This document shows positions 8,664-15,139 of a stretch of 31,296 nt of DNA, one piece after another. Numbering within the stretch: position 1 is the first letter of the stretch; every line of letters begins with the position of its first letter. The DNA is taken from NCBI GenBank assembly GCA_943369485.1, contig CALRNH020000021.1, forward strand, positions 1 through 31,296, read 5' to 3'. The translations under genes were made by a program, and so were the position numbers. Source of the DNA: ATX-6F1 sp943369485. GTDB lineage: Bacteria; Cyanobacteriota; Cyanobacteriia; PCC-6307; Cyanobiaceae. Under the pieces are notes generated by a model. It had not been told where the DNA came from, did no database searches, and saw nothing but the letters and a program-made list of their open reading frames with translations.

Positions 8664-8676
8664 CGCCCGAGGGCCT

Positions 8677-8682
8677 TAATCT
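8677..8682 (+). promoter_or_regulatory. -10 box (TAATCT) of minDE
   Basis: TAATCT lies 24 nt before the ATC proposed as the minD start, within the spacing range seen for other genes of the window. Its first three bases are also the in-frame stop codon (TAA, 8677-8679) that closes the minD frame upstream. This supports initiation close to 8707. Confidence 0.35.
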
Positions 8683-8706
8683 GCTTCCACTGCGCTTGCT
8701 TTCGCC

Positions 8707-9519
8707 ATCGCCCGCACCCGCTTCATCCTGATCTGCTCCGGCAAAGGCGGCGTCGGCAAGACCACGCTGACCGCGAACCTGGGCATTGCCCTGGCCAAAC
8801 AGGGCCGCAAGACCGCCGTGCTCGATGCGGATTTCGGCCTGCGCAACCTTGATCTGCTGCTGGGTCTGGAAAACAGGATCGTCTACACGGCCCAGGAGGT
8901 GCTCGCTGAAACCTGCAGGCTGGATCAGGCACTGGTGAAACACAAGCAGGAGCCCAACCTGGCCCTGTTGCCGGCGGGCAACCCGCGCATGCTCGAGTGG
9001 CTCAAGCCCGATGACATGGTCAAAATCGCCAGGTTGCTGGGCGAACAGTTCGAATACGTGCTGATCGATTGCCCGGCGGGCATCGAGGACGGCTTCAAGA
9101 ATGCCGTGGCCGCCGCCGAAGAAGCGATCGTGGTCACCACCCCTGAGGTCTCGGCGGTGCGGGATGCGGATCGGGTGATCGGGCTGCTCAATACCCATGG
9201 CATCAAGCCAATCCAACTGGTGCTCAATCGGGTGCGGCCGAAGATGATGGCCAACCAGGAGATGCTGGCCGTCAGCGATGTGACCGACATCCTGGCTCTT
9301 CCGCTGTTGGGCCTGGTGCTGGAAGACGAACAGGTGATCGTCTCCACCAACCGCGGCGAGCCCCTCACCCTCAATGGCGGCCGCTCACCGGCGGCGTTGG
9401 CTTACAACAACGTGGCCCGGCGTCTGCAGGGTGAAGTGGTGCCGATGATCGATCCGCTCAAGGAGGGTGGCGGATTGCGCTCCAAGCTGGGCCGGCTCCT
9501 TCAAACCAAGATCTTTTGA
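8707..9519 (+). CDS. minD: Septum site-determining ATPase MinD, apparent ATC start
   Basis: MinD is the membrane-binding ATPase that recruits MinC and is displaced by MinE. From 8707 the protein has 270 residues: deviant Walker A GKGGVGKTT at 12-20, DADFGLRNLD at 40-49, LIDCPAGIEDGF in the middle, and the amphipathic C-terminal membrane helix ending LLQTKIF. The frame is open only from 8680 (TAA at 8677-8679) and holds no ATG, GTG or TTG before the Walker A. The next GTG, at 8818, would remove it. ATC at 8707, read as (M)ARTRFILICSGKGG, aligns with the normal MinD N-terminus, so it is the likely start. A single-base assembly error (ATG to ATC) is the alternative. minE follows after 5 nt. Confidence 0.9.
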   Translation: MARTRFILICSGKGGVGKTTLTANLGIALAKQGRKTAVLDADFGLRNLDLLLGLENRIVYTAQEVLAETCRLDQALVKHKQEPNLALLPAGNPRMLEWLKPDDMVKIARLLGEQFEYVLIDCPAGIEDGFKNAVAAAEEAIVVTTPEVSAVRDADRVIGLLNTHGIKPIQLVLNRVRPKMMANQEMLAVSDVTDILALPLLGLVLEDEQVIVSTNRGEPLTLNGGRSPAALAYNNVARRLQGEVVPMIDPLKEGGGLRSKLGRLLQTKIF

Positions 9520-9524
9520 GCCCG

Positions 9525-9836
9525 ATGACCCTGCTCGACTTCATCAACAAGTTGCTCGGGCGGCAGCCGGCCAGCGCCGACACCGCCCGCCAGCGACTGC
9601 AACTGGTGCTCGCCCACGACCGCAGCGACCTGAACCCCGAATTGCTGGAGCAGATGCGCCGGGAAATCCTCGAGGTGGTCTCCCGCTACGTGGAGATCGA
9701 TCTGGAGGAGGGCGATGTGAGCCTGGAAACCGAAGACCGGGTCACAGCCCTGGTGGCCAACCTGCCGATCAAGCGGGCCCGGGCCACACCCCTGCCTGCA
9801 CCCGATCCGATCGAGCCCACCCCCTCCCCGGCCTGA
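9525..9836 (+). CDS. minE: Cell division topological specificity factor MinE
   Basis: MinE stimulates MinD ATPase and keeps MinCD from midcell. The 103-residue protein starts MTLLDFINKLLG, an amphipathic membrane-targeting helix; the MinD-contact segment ARQRLQLVLAHDRSDL follows at 20-35, then the beta-strand domain to about residue 85. A proline-rich tail (PLPAPDPIEPTPSP) extends beyond the usual end. The ATG at 9525 gives the standard N-terminus; an in-frame TTG at 9516 overlapping the minD stop is less likely. Gap to minD is 5 nt, so the genes are co-transcribed. Confidence 0.93.
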   Translation: MTLLDFINKLLGRQPASADTARQRLQLVLAHDRSDLNPELLEQMRREILEVVSRYVEIDLEEGDVSLETEDRVTALVANLPIKRARATPLPAPDPIEPTPSPA

Positions 9837-9873
9837 GGCTTCTGGGTTCGACCTTGGCCCCTCCTGGGAATCC

Positions 9874-10128
9874 TTGGGAGGTCGACGCCCGTTCGCCGTG
9901 GTCATCCCCCAACACCAAGCCGCCCCCGAGCCCATCAGCCCGGAGCCGATCACGACGGCCGAGGGCCGTGTGCTCGGGGCCCTGATGGAGGGTCTGACCA
10001 ACAAAGCGATCGCGGCACGGCTGTTTCTCAGCCCGCGCACGGTTGAAAGTCACATCTCCCATCTGCTGCTCAAGACCGGGTGCAGCAACCGAACCCAACT
10101 GCTCCTCTGGGCCATGGGCGAGCGATAA
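9874..10128 (+). CDS. Short LuxR-type helix-turn-helix protein
   Basis: An 84-residue protein (76 if GTG 9898 is used instead of TTG 9874) consisting almost only of a LuxR/GerE DNA-binding domain: the sequence ITTAEGRVLGALMEG then LTNKAIAARLFLSPRTVESH and a final ISHLLLKTGCSNRTQL. It has no receiver or sensor domain, so it is a stand-alone regulator like other small LuxR-fold proteins; targets unknown. No ATG start is available in frame, so the start is uncertain. It lies 37 nt after minE on the same strand, and its stop codon overlaps the -10 box of tRNA-Thr. Linkage with minDE suggests co-transcription but not necessarily shared function. Confidence 0.8.
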   Translation: MGGRRPFAVVIPQHQAAPEPISPEPITTAEGRVLGALMEGLTNKAIAARLFLSPRTVESHISHLLLKTGCSNRTQLLLWAMGER

Positions 10129-10131
10129 ACT
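10126..10131 (+). promoter_or_regulatory. -10 box (TAAACT) of tRNA-Thr
   Basis: TAAACT sits 9 nt before the mature tRNA 5' end, so transcription would begin almost at the tRNA itself. Its first three bases double as the stop codon of the LuxR-type gene. Confidence 0.4.
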
Positions 10132-10140
10132 CCCATCCAC

Positions 10141-10212
10141 GCCGGCTTAGCTCAGTGGTAGAGCAGCGCTTTTGTAAAGCGAAGGCCATCGGTTCAAATC
10201 CGTTAGCCGGCT
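10141..10212 (+). tRNA. tRNA-Thr (anticodon UGU)
   Basis: A 72-nt cloverleaf can be drawn: acceptor GCCGGCT/AGCCGGC with discriminator T, D arm GCTC..GAGC, anticodon loop TTTGTAA giving UGU (Thr, reads ACA-type codons), and T loop TTCAAAT. The 3' CCA is not encoded, so it is added enzymatically. No duplicated tRNA 3' end (attachment-site mark) was seen downstream. Confidence 0.97.
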
Positions 10213-10477
10213 TTCCCATCAACGGCACAAAAGCCTGAACTGAAAGGCTTCTTGGGTCTCCTCATGCAGGAATGATGGTCCTGATCACCGAGCTTTGAAG
10301 CCCCCCTCGACCCTCAATAGTCCTGAACGCCCCGGCGATCCCAGTCCAAGTGGGCAGAGCCAAGGCGATGGTGCCAGCGGCGCCACCTCCAAAGCTCGCC
10401 AGGCGGCGGCCAGCCAGCCTTGACGCTCGGCTGTTTTCCTGATCGCGTCGTAATTTCGGCCTAGCGGCAGGGCGGCA
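10213..10477 (+). other. 265-nt spacer with a promoter-like TAATTT
   Basis: No coding frame or RNA gene is recognisable. A 6-bp stem (AAGCCT/AGGCTT, about 10230-10248) follows the tRNA but lacks a T run on the plus strand. TAATTT at 10451-10456 lies 21 nt before the GTG of the oxygenase gene and is its likely -10 box. Confidence 0.35.
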
Positions 10478-11212
10478 GTGAATCCGAACTCAGAGGTGCT
10501 CAGCCTCTTTCCCCGCTACCTGCTCAAACAACGGTTGAACGATGGCCTGCTGGCCGATCTTCAGCAGCTGGCCGCTCATGTGCTCAGCGACCCCGGCAGC
10601 ACCCCAGACGCCTCGCGCAAACTGGCCGGTCAGTTGTCCCTCCAGCGCGAACTGGGGCCCCAGTTTCCCCCGATCGCCCAGCTCTGCGCCGAGGTGATCG
10701 TGCCGGCCTGCGAGCAATGGATCCGGCACGTGATCGACCAGCAGCCGCCCCAGGGGCGGGGACCATGGGTTCCGGGGGGCTACCGGCTGCAGATGATCGA
10801 TGTCTGGCTGAACCTGCAGCGCGCCGGCGACTACAACCCCATCCACACCCACGGGGGCAGCTTTTCTGGAGTGCTCTTCCTCAAGGTGCCTCCCCAGATC
10901 ACCGGCGAGCGCTTCGACGGCCAGCTCTGCTTCCACGGCCCCGAGGAATGGCACATCCAGAGCTTCCGCACCGGTATGGCCCACTACGTGTTGCCCGTGC
11001 CTGGCGACCTTTACGTGTTTCCCGCCTGGCAACCCCATTCGGTGACGCCATTTAGAGGCGAAGGAGAGCGCTGGTCCCTGGCCTTCAATGTGGTGGCGGT
11101 GCCCCAGCCCCGGCAGACGTCGACGCCCCAACAGCCGTTCGAGCACCAGGACAGCGTGGCTGGGAACGTGTCGCTCTCAAGCCATCGGCCCAGGCCGGGT
11201 GGATTTGCCTGA
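10478..11212 (+). CDS. Putative 2OG-Fe(II) oxygenase (TIGR02466-like)
   Basis: This 244-residue protein resembles the 2-oxoglutarate and iron dependent oxygenase family of the double-stranded beta-helix fold. The NPIHTHGGSFSGVLFLKVP segment (120-138) supplies candidate metal ligands His123 and/or His125, and GDLYVFPAWQPHSVTPF (176-192) supplies His187; Arg198 in GERWSLAFN is the likely 2-oxoglutarate contact. The substrate is unknown; related proteins hydroxylate proteins or small molecules and are also common in cyanophages. GTG at 10478 was taken since it leads straight into the family's N-terminal region and lies 21 nt after TAATTT. The last 40 residues are a low-complexity tail. Convergent with the DUF1543 gene. 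Confidence 0.82.
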   Translation: MNPNSEVLSLFPRYLLKQRLNDGLLADLQQLAAHVLSDPGSTPDASRKLAGQLSLQRELGPQFPPIAQLCAEVIVPACEQWIRHVIDQQPPQGRGPWVPGGYRLQMIDVWLNLQRAGDYNPIHTHGGSFSGVLFLKVPPQITGERFDGQLCFHGPEEWHIQSFRTGMAHYVLPVPGDLYVFPAWQPHSVTPFRGEGERWSLAFNVVAVPQPRQTSTPQQPFEHQDSVAGNVSLSSHRPRPGGFA

Positions 11213-11236
11213 TCCCAGTTCAGCCGACGGGAGACC

Positions 11237-11761
11237 TCAAGCGCCTGCATCGCGATCGATCCGGCGGTATCCGAACCAATCGGGCACCAGGGGCTGATGC
11301 CGGTTCTCAGGATCCAGGGGAAGGTGTACATGCCAGCCCTGCAGCGCCTCCTGCTGCAGGCAATCCTCGACTAGGTGGAGGTCATCGCTGTGGCGCTCAA
11401 GGGCCCCGATCAACAACTGGCGCCTGGCCCTGGCCTTGGCGGCCTGGGCACTTGGGGCCACCACCAGAGTGAACTGGTGCAGCTCCGCCAGCTGGCTGGG
11501 GTCGTAAGCGCCCATGTTCACGAACCAGAGGCGCTCAGGTCCCCCCCAGGGCTCAGGTCGCAGCTCGATGCGATGGCCATCGACGCAGTCGAGCGCCACA
11601 TAACTATCCATGTGAAGACCCCGGTGGCGGCCGAACCACTGGCGGCGCAGCTCCGGGATCGCCGCCTCGATCGAAGCAGCCGCCACAAAGCGCACGTCGT
11701 GGAGTTCGATGTGGCAGCCCTCGCTGCGCCCACCGAGCACCACCAGATGAAGCCGCATCAT
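11237..11761 (-). CDS. DUF1543 domain protein
   Basis: A 174-residue soluble protein of unknown function. The features MMRLHLVVLGGRSEGCHIELHD at the start (two duplicated halves of about 50 residues each), SYVALDCVDGHRIEL and VNMGAYDPSQLAELHQFTLVV are the hallmarks of DUF1543, a family found in proteobacteria and some cyanobacteria. No catalytic residues are established. Start is one of two adjacent ATG codons at 11758/11761; the minus strand carries TAGGAC 27 nt upstream (11789-11794), a near-match to the -10 pattern of this window. It is convergent with the oxygenase gene (24-nt gap) and has no same-strand partner nearby. Confidence 0.78.
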   Translation of the reverse strand: MMRLHLVVLGGRSEGCHIELHDVRFVAAASIEAAIPELRRQWFGRHRGLHMDSYVALDCVDGHRIELRPEPWGGPERLWFVNMGAYDPSQLAELHQFTLVVAPSAQAAKARARRQLLIGALERHSDDLHLVEDCLQQEALQGWHVHLPLDPENRHQPLVPDWFGYRRIDRDAGA

Positions 11762-11896
11762 CGCTCCGGGACAGGCGATTGGGATTCCGTCCTAGCGGGA
11801 AGGCGCCCCACCGCAGGGATCACTCCAGTCGTATCCAGACACGGCTTCAGCCACCTCAACAAGCGCCCGGCGCCGAGCGATTCCAGGGGCCGCCCC

Positions 11897-11902
11897 TACA
11901 TT
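11897..11902 (+). promoter_or_regulatory. -10 box (TACATT) of secreted small protein
   Basis: TACATT lies 26 nt before the ATG at 11929. This supports that ATG against an upstream in-frame start at 11779 that would add 50 residues of arginine and proline-rich sequence with no signal peptide. Confidence 0.35.
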
Positions 11903-11928
11903 CGTTGCTAAGCGAAAAGCTTCAGAGC

Positions 11929-12330
11929 ATGGGCCTACGCCGCTGGCTACTGGCCACGATCCTCCTGGGGTCAGCCCCCATGACGGCCCTGGCTGCACCA
12001 TTCAGCTTCGATCCGGTGTCCTTCGCCGGCTATGCCAACAGCCGGCAGAAGGCCCTTGGCAACGATCTGTTCTTCAAGAACCTGGGCCTCTGCTCTCGCA
12101 AGGGCGACAAGGGCTACAACTGCCTGGAGGGGGAGCTGCTCAAACGGGAGCCAGGCAAGTCGGGACGCTCCTTCTGCACGTTGCGCTTTGTGGGCTTCCA
12201 CCCCAAGACACGGAACATCAATTACATGGTCAAGTCGTGTGAGTACCGCGACGACCGAAGGCGACTGATCGACCAATCCCAGCAGCTCTTGCGCAAGGGT
12301 CTCGACACCCTGGAGAACTTCAGTCAGTAA
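11929..12330 (+). CDS. Secreted four-cysteine protein of unknown function
   Basis: A 133-residue protein not assigned to a known family. It has a clear signal peptide (MGLRRWLLATILLGSAPMTA, likely cleaved after ALA near residue 22). The mature part is basic with four cysteines (Cys55, 65, 83, 104), an even number that would allow two disulfides in the periplasm, and a C-terminal amphipathic helix (RRLIDQSQQLLRKGLDTLEN). Single gene between convergent neighbours, so no functional clue from context. Probably exported. Confidence 0.75.
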   Translation: MGLRRWLLATILLGSAPMTALAAPFSFDPVSFAGYANSRQKALGNDLFFKNLGLCSRKGDKGYNCLEGELLKREPGKSGRSFCTLRFVGFHPKTRNINYMVKSCEYRDDRRRLIDQSQQLLRKGLDTLENFSQ

Positions 12331-12432
12331 CGCCTCCACCACACTCGCCATGGCGGTTGCAACCATCCAGCTCGCCTCCCTGGCCCCATGCTCCAGGCGG
12401 CGCCATCAGCTGCAGGGCCCCAGAGCTGGGCG

Positions 12433-13215
12433 TCAGCGGCTGGCCTCCAGCAGGGGGGTGTGATCGAACACCGGCGCAGGGTCAAGCGCCACGATGCGCT
12501 CGCCTTGACGGTGCCGCAGCTCGAAATGCAGATGGGGGGTGCTGGCCTGACCACTGCCGCCGACGCGGCCGATCAACTCACCGGCAGCCACCACCTGCTG
12601 GGGCATCACCGCCAGATCCAGCAGATGGGCATAGAGGGTCTGCCATCCGCGGCCGTGGTCGATCACCACCGTGAGCCCGTAGCCGCTCACCATCTCCACC
12701 AGTCGCACCGTGCCTGGAAGGGCGGCGCGCACGGCCGTTCCTTCGTCTGCGATCAAGTCGATGCCTGGATGGATGCGCCAGGCCTTGCGGCTTTCGGCGT
12801 AGCGCCATCCGTAGGGGTTCACCTCAATCGCCCGCCGCTCAAGTGGATAGAGGAGCACCAACGGCTGACCGGGAATGAGCGCTGCCAATGCAGCCAGATG
12901 CGGATCAGAACCCAGGAGCTCCTGTTGTGGGCGAAAGAAAGGAAGGAGGGAGTCGGGCAAGCGATCGTTGCGGCCCAGATCAGCCACCTCCGCTTCCTCC
13001 GGTGGGCTCGCGGGACGAGGGGGTCGCTGGGGCGGAAGCAGGGGCGATCCGGTTTCGGCCGGCGCTGGGGTCAGGGGCAGCTGGGCCCTTGCGGGCTGGC
13101 CAGTAGCCGCGGCGGCGATCCATGTCGCCGCAAGCAGAAGGCAACTTGACCACCCCAGGACGCTTCGCCCTCCAGATATGCCCCAGGGTGATCTCTGCCG
13201 TGAACGGCACTCCAT
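12433..13215 (-). CDS. M23-family metallopeptidase, LytM type
   Basis: A 260-residue secreted peptidase that probably cleaves peptidoglycan cross-links or regulates an amidase. It has a signal-anchor at about 17-40 (GWSSCLLLAATWIAAAATG), a proline-rich linker with PPQRPPRPASPP at 60-75, and the M23 domain with the zinc residues in place: HPGIDLIAD (His149, Asp153) and TPHLHFELR (His228, His230). All four metal positions are kept, so it is likely active rather than a degenerate LytM activator. The ATG at 13215 was chosen over longer upstream frames since it begins the signal sequence; TACAAC 28 nt upstream may be the -10 box. Confidence 0.87.
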   Translation of the reverse strand: MECRSRQRSPWGISGGRSVLGWSSCLLLAATWIAAAATGQPARAQLPLTPAPAETGSPLLPPQRPPRPASPPEEAEVADLGRNDRLPDSLLPFFRPQQELLGSDPHLAALAALIPGQPLVLLYPLERRAIEVNPYGWRYAESRKAWRIHPGIDLIADEGTAVRAALPGTVRLVEMVSGYGLTVVIDHGRGWQTLYAHLLDLAVMPQQVVAAGELIGRVGGSGQASTPHLHFELRHRQGERIVALDPAPVFDHTPLLEASR

Positions 13216-13328
13216 CGGGACAGCCCCCAACGGTGTTGCTGCCGTTGTAACGCCCCCAGGCCGGTAGAGCAGGCCAGCGATGGTGCCAGACACAGCCGGT
13301 TCGCTCCCCCTGGGTGTGGGCTGGCCGA

Positions 13329-13490
13329 TCAGCCCCGGCGACCCGCCAGAACCCAGCCCCCCAGCGCCAGAGCCAACCAGGGCAACGTTCCCCGCAGTTC
13401 GAACACCGGCGTGAGAGCGGTCGTCAGCGGCTCGAGCACCAGATGGTTGAGGCCCAGCACCAGGGCCACCAACAGGGTCAGGATCAGCAT
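13329..13490 (-). CDS. Small membrane protein of 53 residues
   Basis: A short frame, easily missed, encodes MLILTLLVALVLGLNHLVLE... and ends in WVLAGRRG. Two hydrophobic segments are visible: residues 2-19 and 35-51, separated by a mildly charged loop (LEPLTTALTPVFELRG). The C-terminal arginines suggest the N-out, C-in or hairpin topology with basic residues in the cytoplasm. It lies 39 nt after the Sua5 gene stop and on the same strand, so it could be the last gene of the thioesterase-dprA-prmC-Sua5 run. The codon choice (GCC, CTG, GGC) resembles its neighbours. Function unknown; expression not demonstrated. Confidence 0.6.
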   Translation of the reverse strand: MLILTLLVALVLGLNHLVLEPLTTALTPVFELRGTLPWLALALGGWVLAGRRG

Positions 13491-13529
13491 CGCGGGGCAC
13501 CCAGCTGTGACCGCATCGGAAGTTTCATC

Positions 13530-14132
13530 TCAGACCTCGGGCATCAGAGCACCAGGACGCAACACCTGCCAGCGGTCTTCCTCACGCCAGGCCAGCACCG
13601 TGCTCCCCAGCCCAGCGGCGGCGGGCCAGGGCAGCGGCCCCAGCAACGGCAGGGCGGGGAAGGCCCGGGCGGCCTCCTCGGCCGAGAGGCAGGCCGGCTC
13701 TCCTGACGCATTGGCACTGGTGGTGGCCAGGGGCCCGGTGAGCCTCAGCAACGCCAGGGCGGAAGGGCAGGCCGGCACTCGCAACCCCAGGCTCCTGCCA
13801 CCGGGATGGAGCGCCTGGGCGATCGGCCCCTCCGCTGGCAGCACCAGCGTGAGGGCACCGGGCCAATGCCCCAGGGCCATCTCCCGCCATTGGGGGCGGA
13901 TCGGCACCGTCAACGCCGCCAGCAACTCCTCGGGATCAGCGCCCATGAGGATCAAGGGTCGATCGGCGGGTCGGTTCTTGAGCGTCCAGAGCAGGGGAGC
14001 GCCCAGGGGCCGGCAGGCCAGAGCCGGCAGGGTATCGGTGGGGAACAGGGCGGCCGAGCCGGCGGCCAGGGCCTCGGCCAGGTCGGCGGCCTCGAGAACC
14101 CGGCCCTGATCCAAGGATGGGGGAACGGTCAT
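13530..14132 (-). CDS. L-threonylcarbamoyladenylate synthase (Sua5/YciO/YrdC family)
   Basis: This 200-residue enzyme likely makes threonylcarbamoyl-AMP from threonine, bicarbonate and ATP, the first step of t6A formation at position 37 of ANN-reading tRNAs such as the tRNA-Thr in this window. The family motifs are visible: FPTDTLPALACRP near 30-42, LKNRPADRPL near 51-60 and TTSANASGEP (137-146), the characteristic SAN segment. It lacks a Sua5 C-terminal domain, so it is the short YrdC/TsaC form. It overlaps prmC by 4 nt (its ATG and the prmC stop share bases), indicating coupling. Confidence 0.88.
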   Translation of the reverse strand: MTVPPSLDQGRVLEAADLAEALAAGSAALFPTDTLPALACRPLGAPLLWTLKNRPADRPLILMGADPEELLAALTVPIRPQWREMALGHWPGALTLVLPAEGPIAQALHPGGRSLGLRVPACPSALALLRLTGPLATTSANASGEPACLSAEEAARAFPALPLLGPLPWPAAAGLGSTVLAWREEDRWQVLRPGALMPEV

Positions 14133-15118
14133 GGAGGGCTTGGCAGTGGGCGCCGGGCGCGGGTGAACCGCCCGTGGCCCTCCAGATCAGGTTCGGTGCT
14201 CACATCCACCAGGCCGGAGGCCGCCAGGAGCGTCGCCACGGCCGGCCCCTGGTCATGGTGGTGCTCCAGCAGCAGCCAGCCACCGGGGGCGAGAGCCTGG
14301 AGGGCACCGCCTGCGATCTGTCGGATCGAGGTCAGGCCATCGGCACCGCCATCGAGCGCCAGGTGGGGTTCGTGCTCGCGCACCACCGGCTCCAACTGAG
14401 CCAGCAGGCACGTGGGGATGTAAGGGGGGTTGCTGACCACCAGATCGAGTTGACCGGCCAGTGGCTCCAGCGGCGCCCACCACTGGCCCAGCCGCAGTTC
14501 AACAGTGGCCGCCCCATCGGCGCGTTCCAGGTTCAAGCGGGCTTGAGCCAGGGCCTCGGAGCTGCAGTCCACGGCATAGCCCTGGCTCCCGGGAGGCAGG
14601 GCCGCCGCCAGGGCCACCGCCAAACAGCCGGAACCGGTGCCCAGATCGGCCCAGCGGAGCGGCCCAGGGTGCAGCGCAGGCAACTGCCCCAGGGCCAGAT
14701 CCACCAGAAGCTCGGTCTCCTGACGGGGGATGAGCACCCCCGGGGCCACCAGCAGCTCCAGATCCCGCCACGGGCAGACACCCACCAGGTACTGGAGAGG
14801 AGTGGAGCGCTGACGGTGCACGAGCCAGAGCGCTTCCAACGCCTGGAGCGGTCGCTCCAGCCTCACCACCCGCTCGGGCTCGAGCCACAGCCGCTGCAAG
14901 GCGGTCCACCGCAGGCCACCGGCCAGATCCAACAGCCAGTCGAGGTCGACGGTGTGACCTCCCCCCTCCAGCAGACGGCGGCGCCAGTCCAACAACTCGC
15001 TGCCCTGAACCGCCACTGGGAGCTCAGGCCCCAGCCCGGCGGCAGATGCAGCCATCTCTGGGGCTGGCGCCTCTGGGGATGGCACCGCGGGGGATAGCGG
15101 CTGGCAAGGGGGATTCAT
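14129..15118 (-). CDS. prmC: Release factor glutamine methyltransferase PrmC/HemK
   Basis: PrmC methylates the glutamine of the GGQ motif of peptide chain release factors 1 and 2. The 329-residue protein shows motif I DLGTGSGCLAVAL (158-170) for S-adenosylmethionine, and the catalytic NPPYIP (Asn230, Pro231, Pro232, Tyr233). The N-terminus has a low-complexity extension of about 40 residues (Pro, Ala, Ser-rich) before ELLDWRRRLLEGGG, where the family conservation begins; Met22 is another possible start. It sits between dprA and the Sua5-type gene, with a 21-nt gap to dprA and a 4-nt overlap with the latter. Confidence 0.93.
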   Translation of the reverse strand: MNPPCQPLSPAVPSPEAPAPEMAASAAGLGPELPVAVQGSELLDWRRRLLEGGGHTVDLDWLLDLAGGLRWTALQRLWLEPERVVRLERPLQALEALWLVHRQRSTPLQYLVGVCPWRDLELLVAPGVLIPRQETELLVDLALGQLPALHPGPLRWADLGTGSGCLAVALAAALPPGSQGYAVDCSSEALAQARLNLERADGAATVELRLGQWWAPLEPLAGQLDLVVSNPPYIPTCLLAQLEPVVREHEPHLALDGGADGLTSIRQIAGGALQALAPGGWLLLEHHHDQGPAVATLLAASGLVDVSTEPDLEGHGRFTRARRPLPSPP

Positions 15119-15139
15119 TGAACAACCCTAGGAAGCGAC

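Noticed and set aside
8818..9519. minD beginning at GTG 8818
   Set aside because: This would remove the Walker A motif GKGGVGKTT, which is read in the same frame just upstream.
10141..10477. tRNA-Thr as an integration site of a mobile element
   Set aside because: No duplicate of the tRNA 3' end, no integrase and no phage gene is present in the window.
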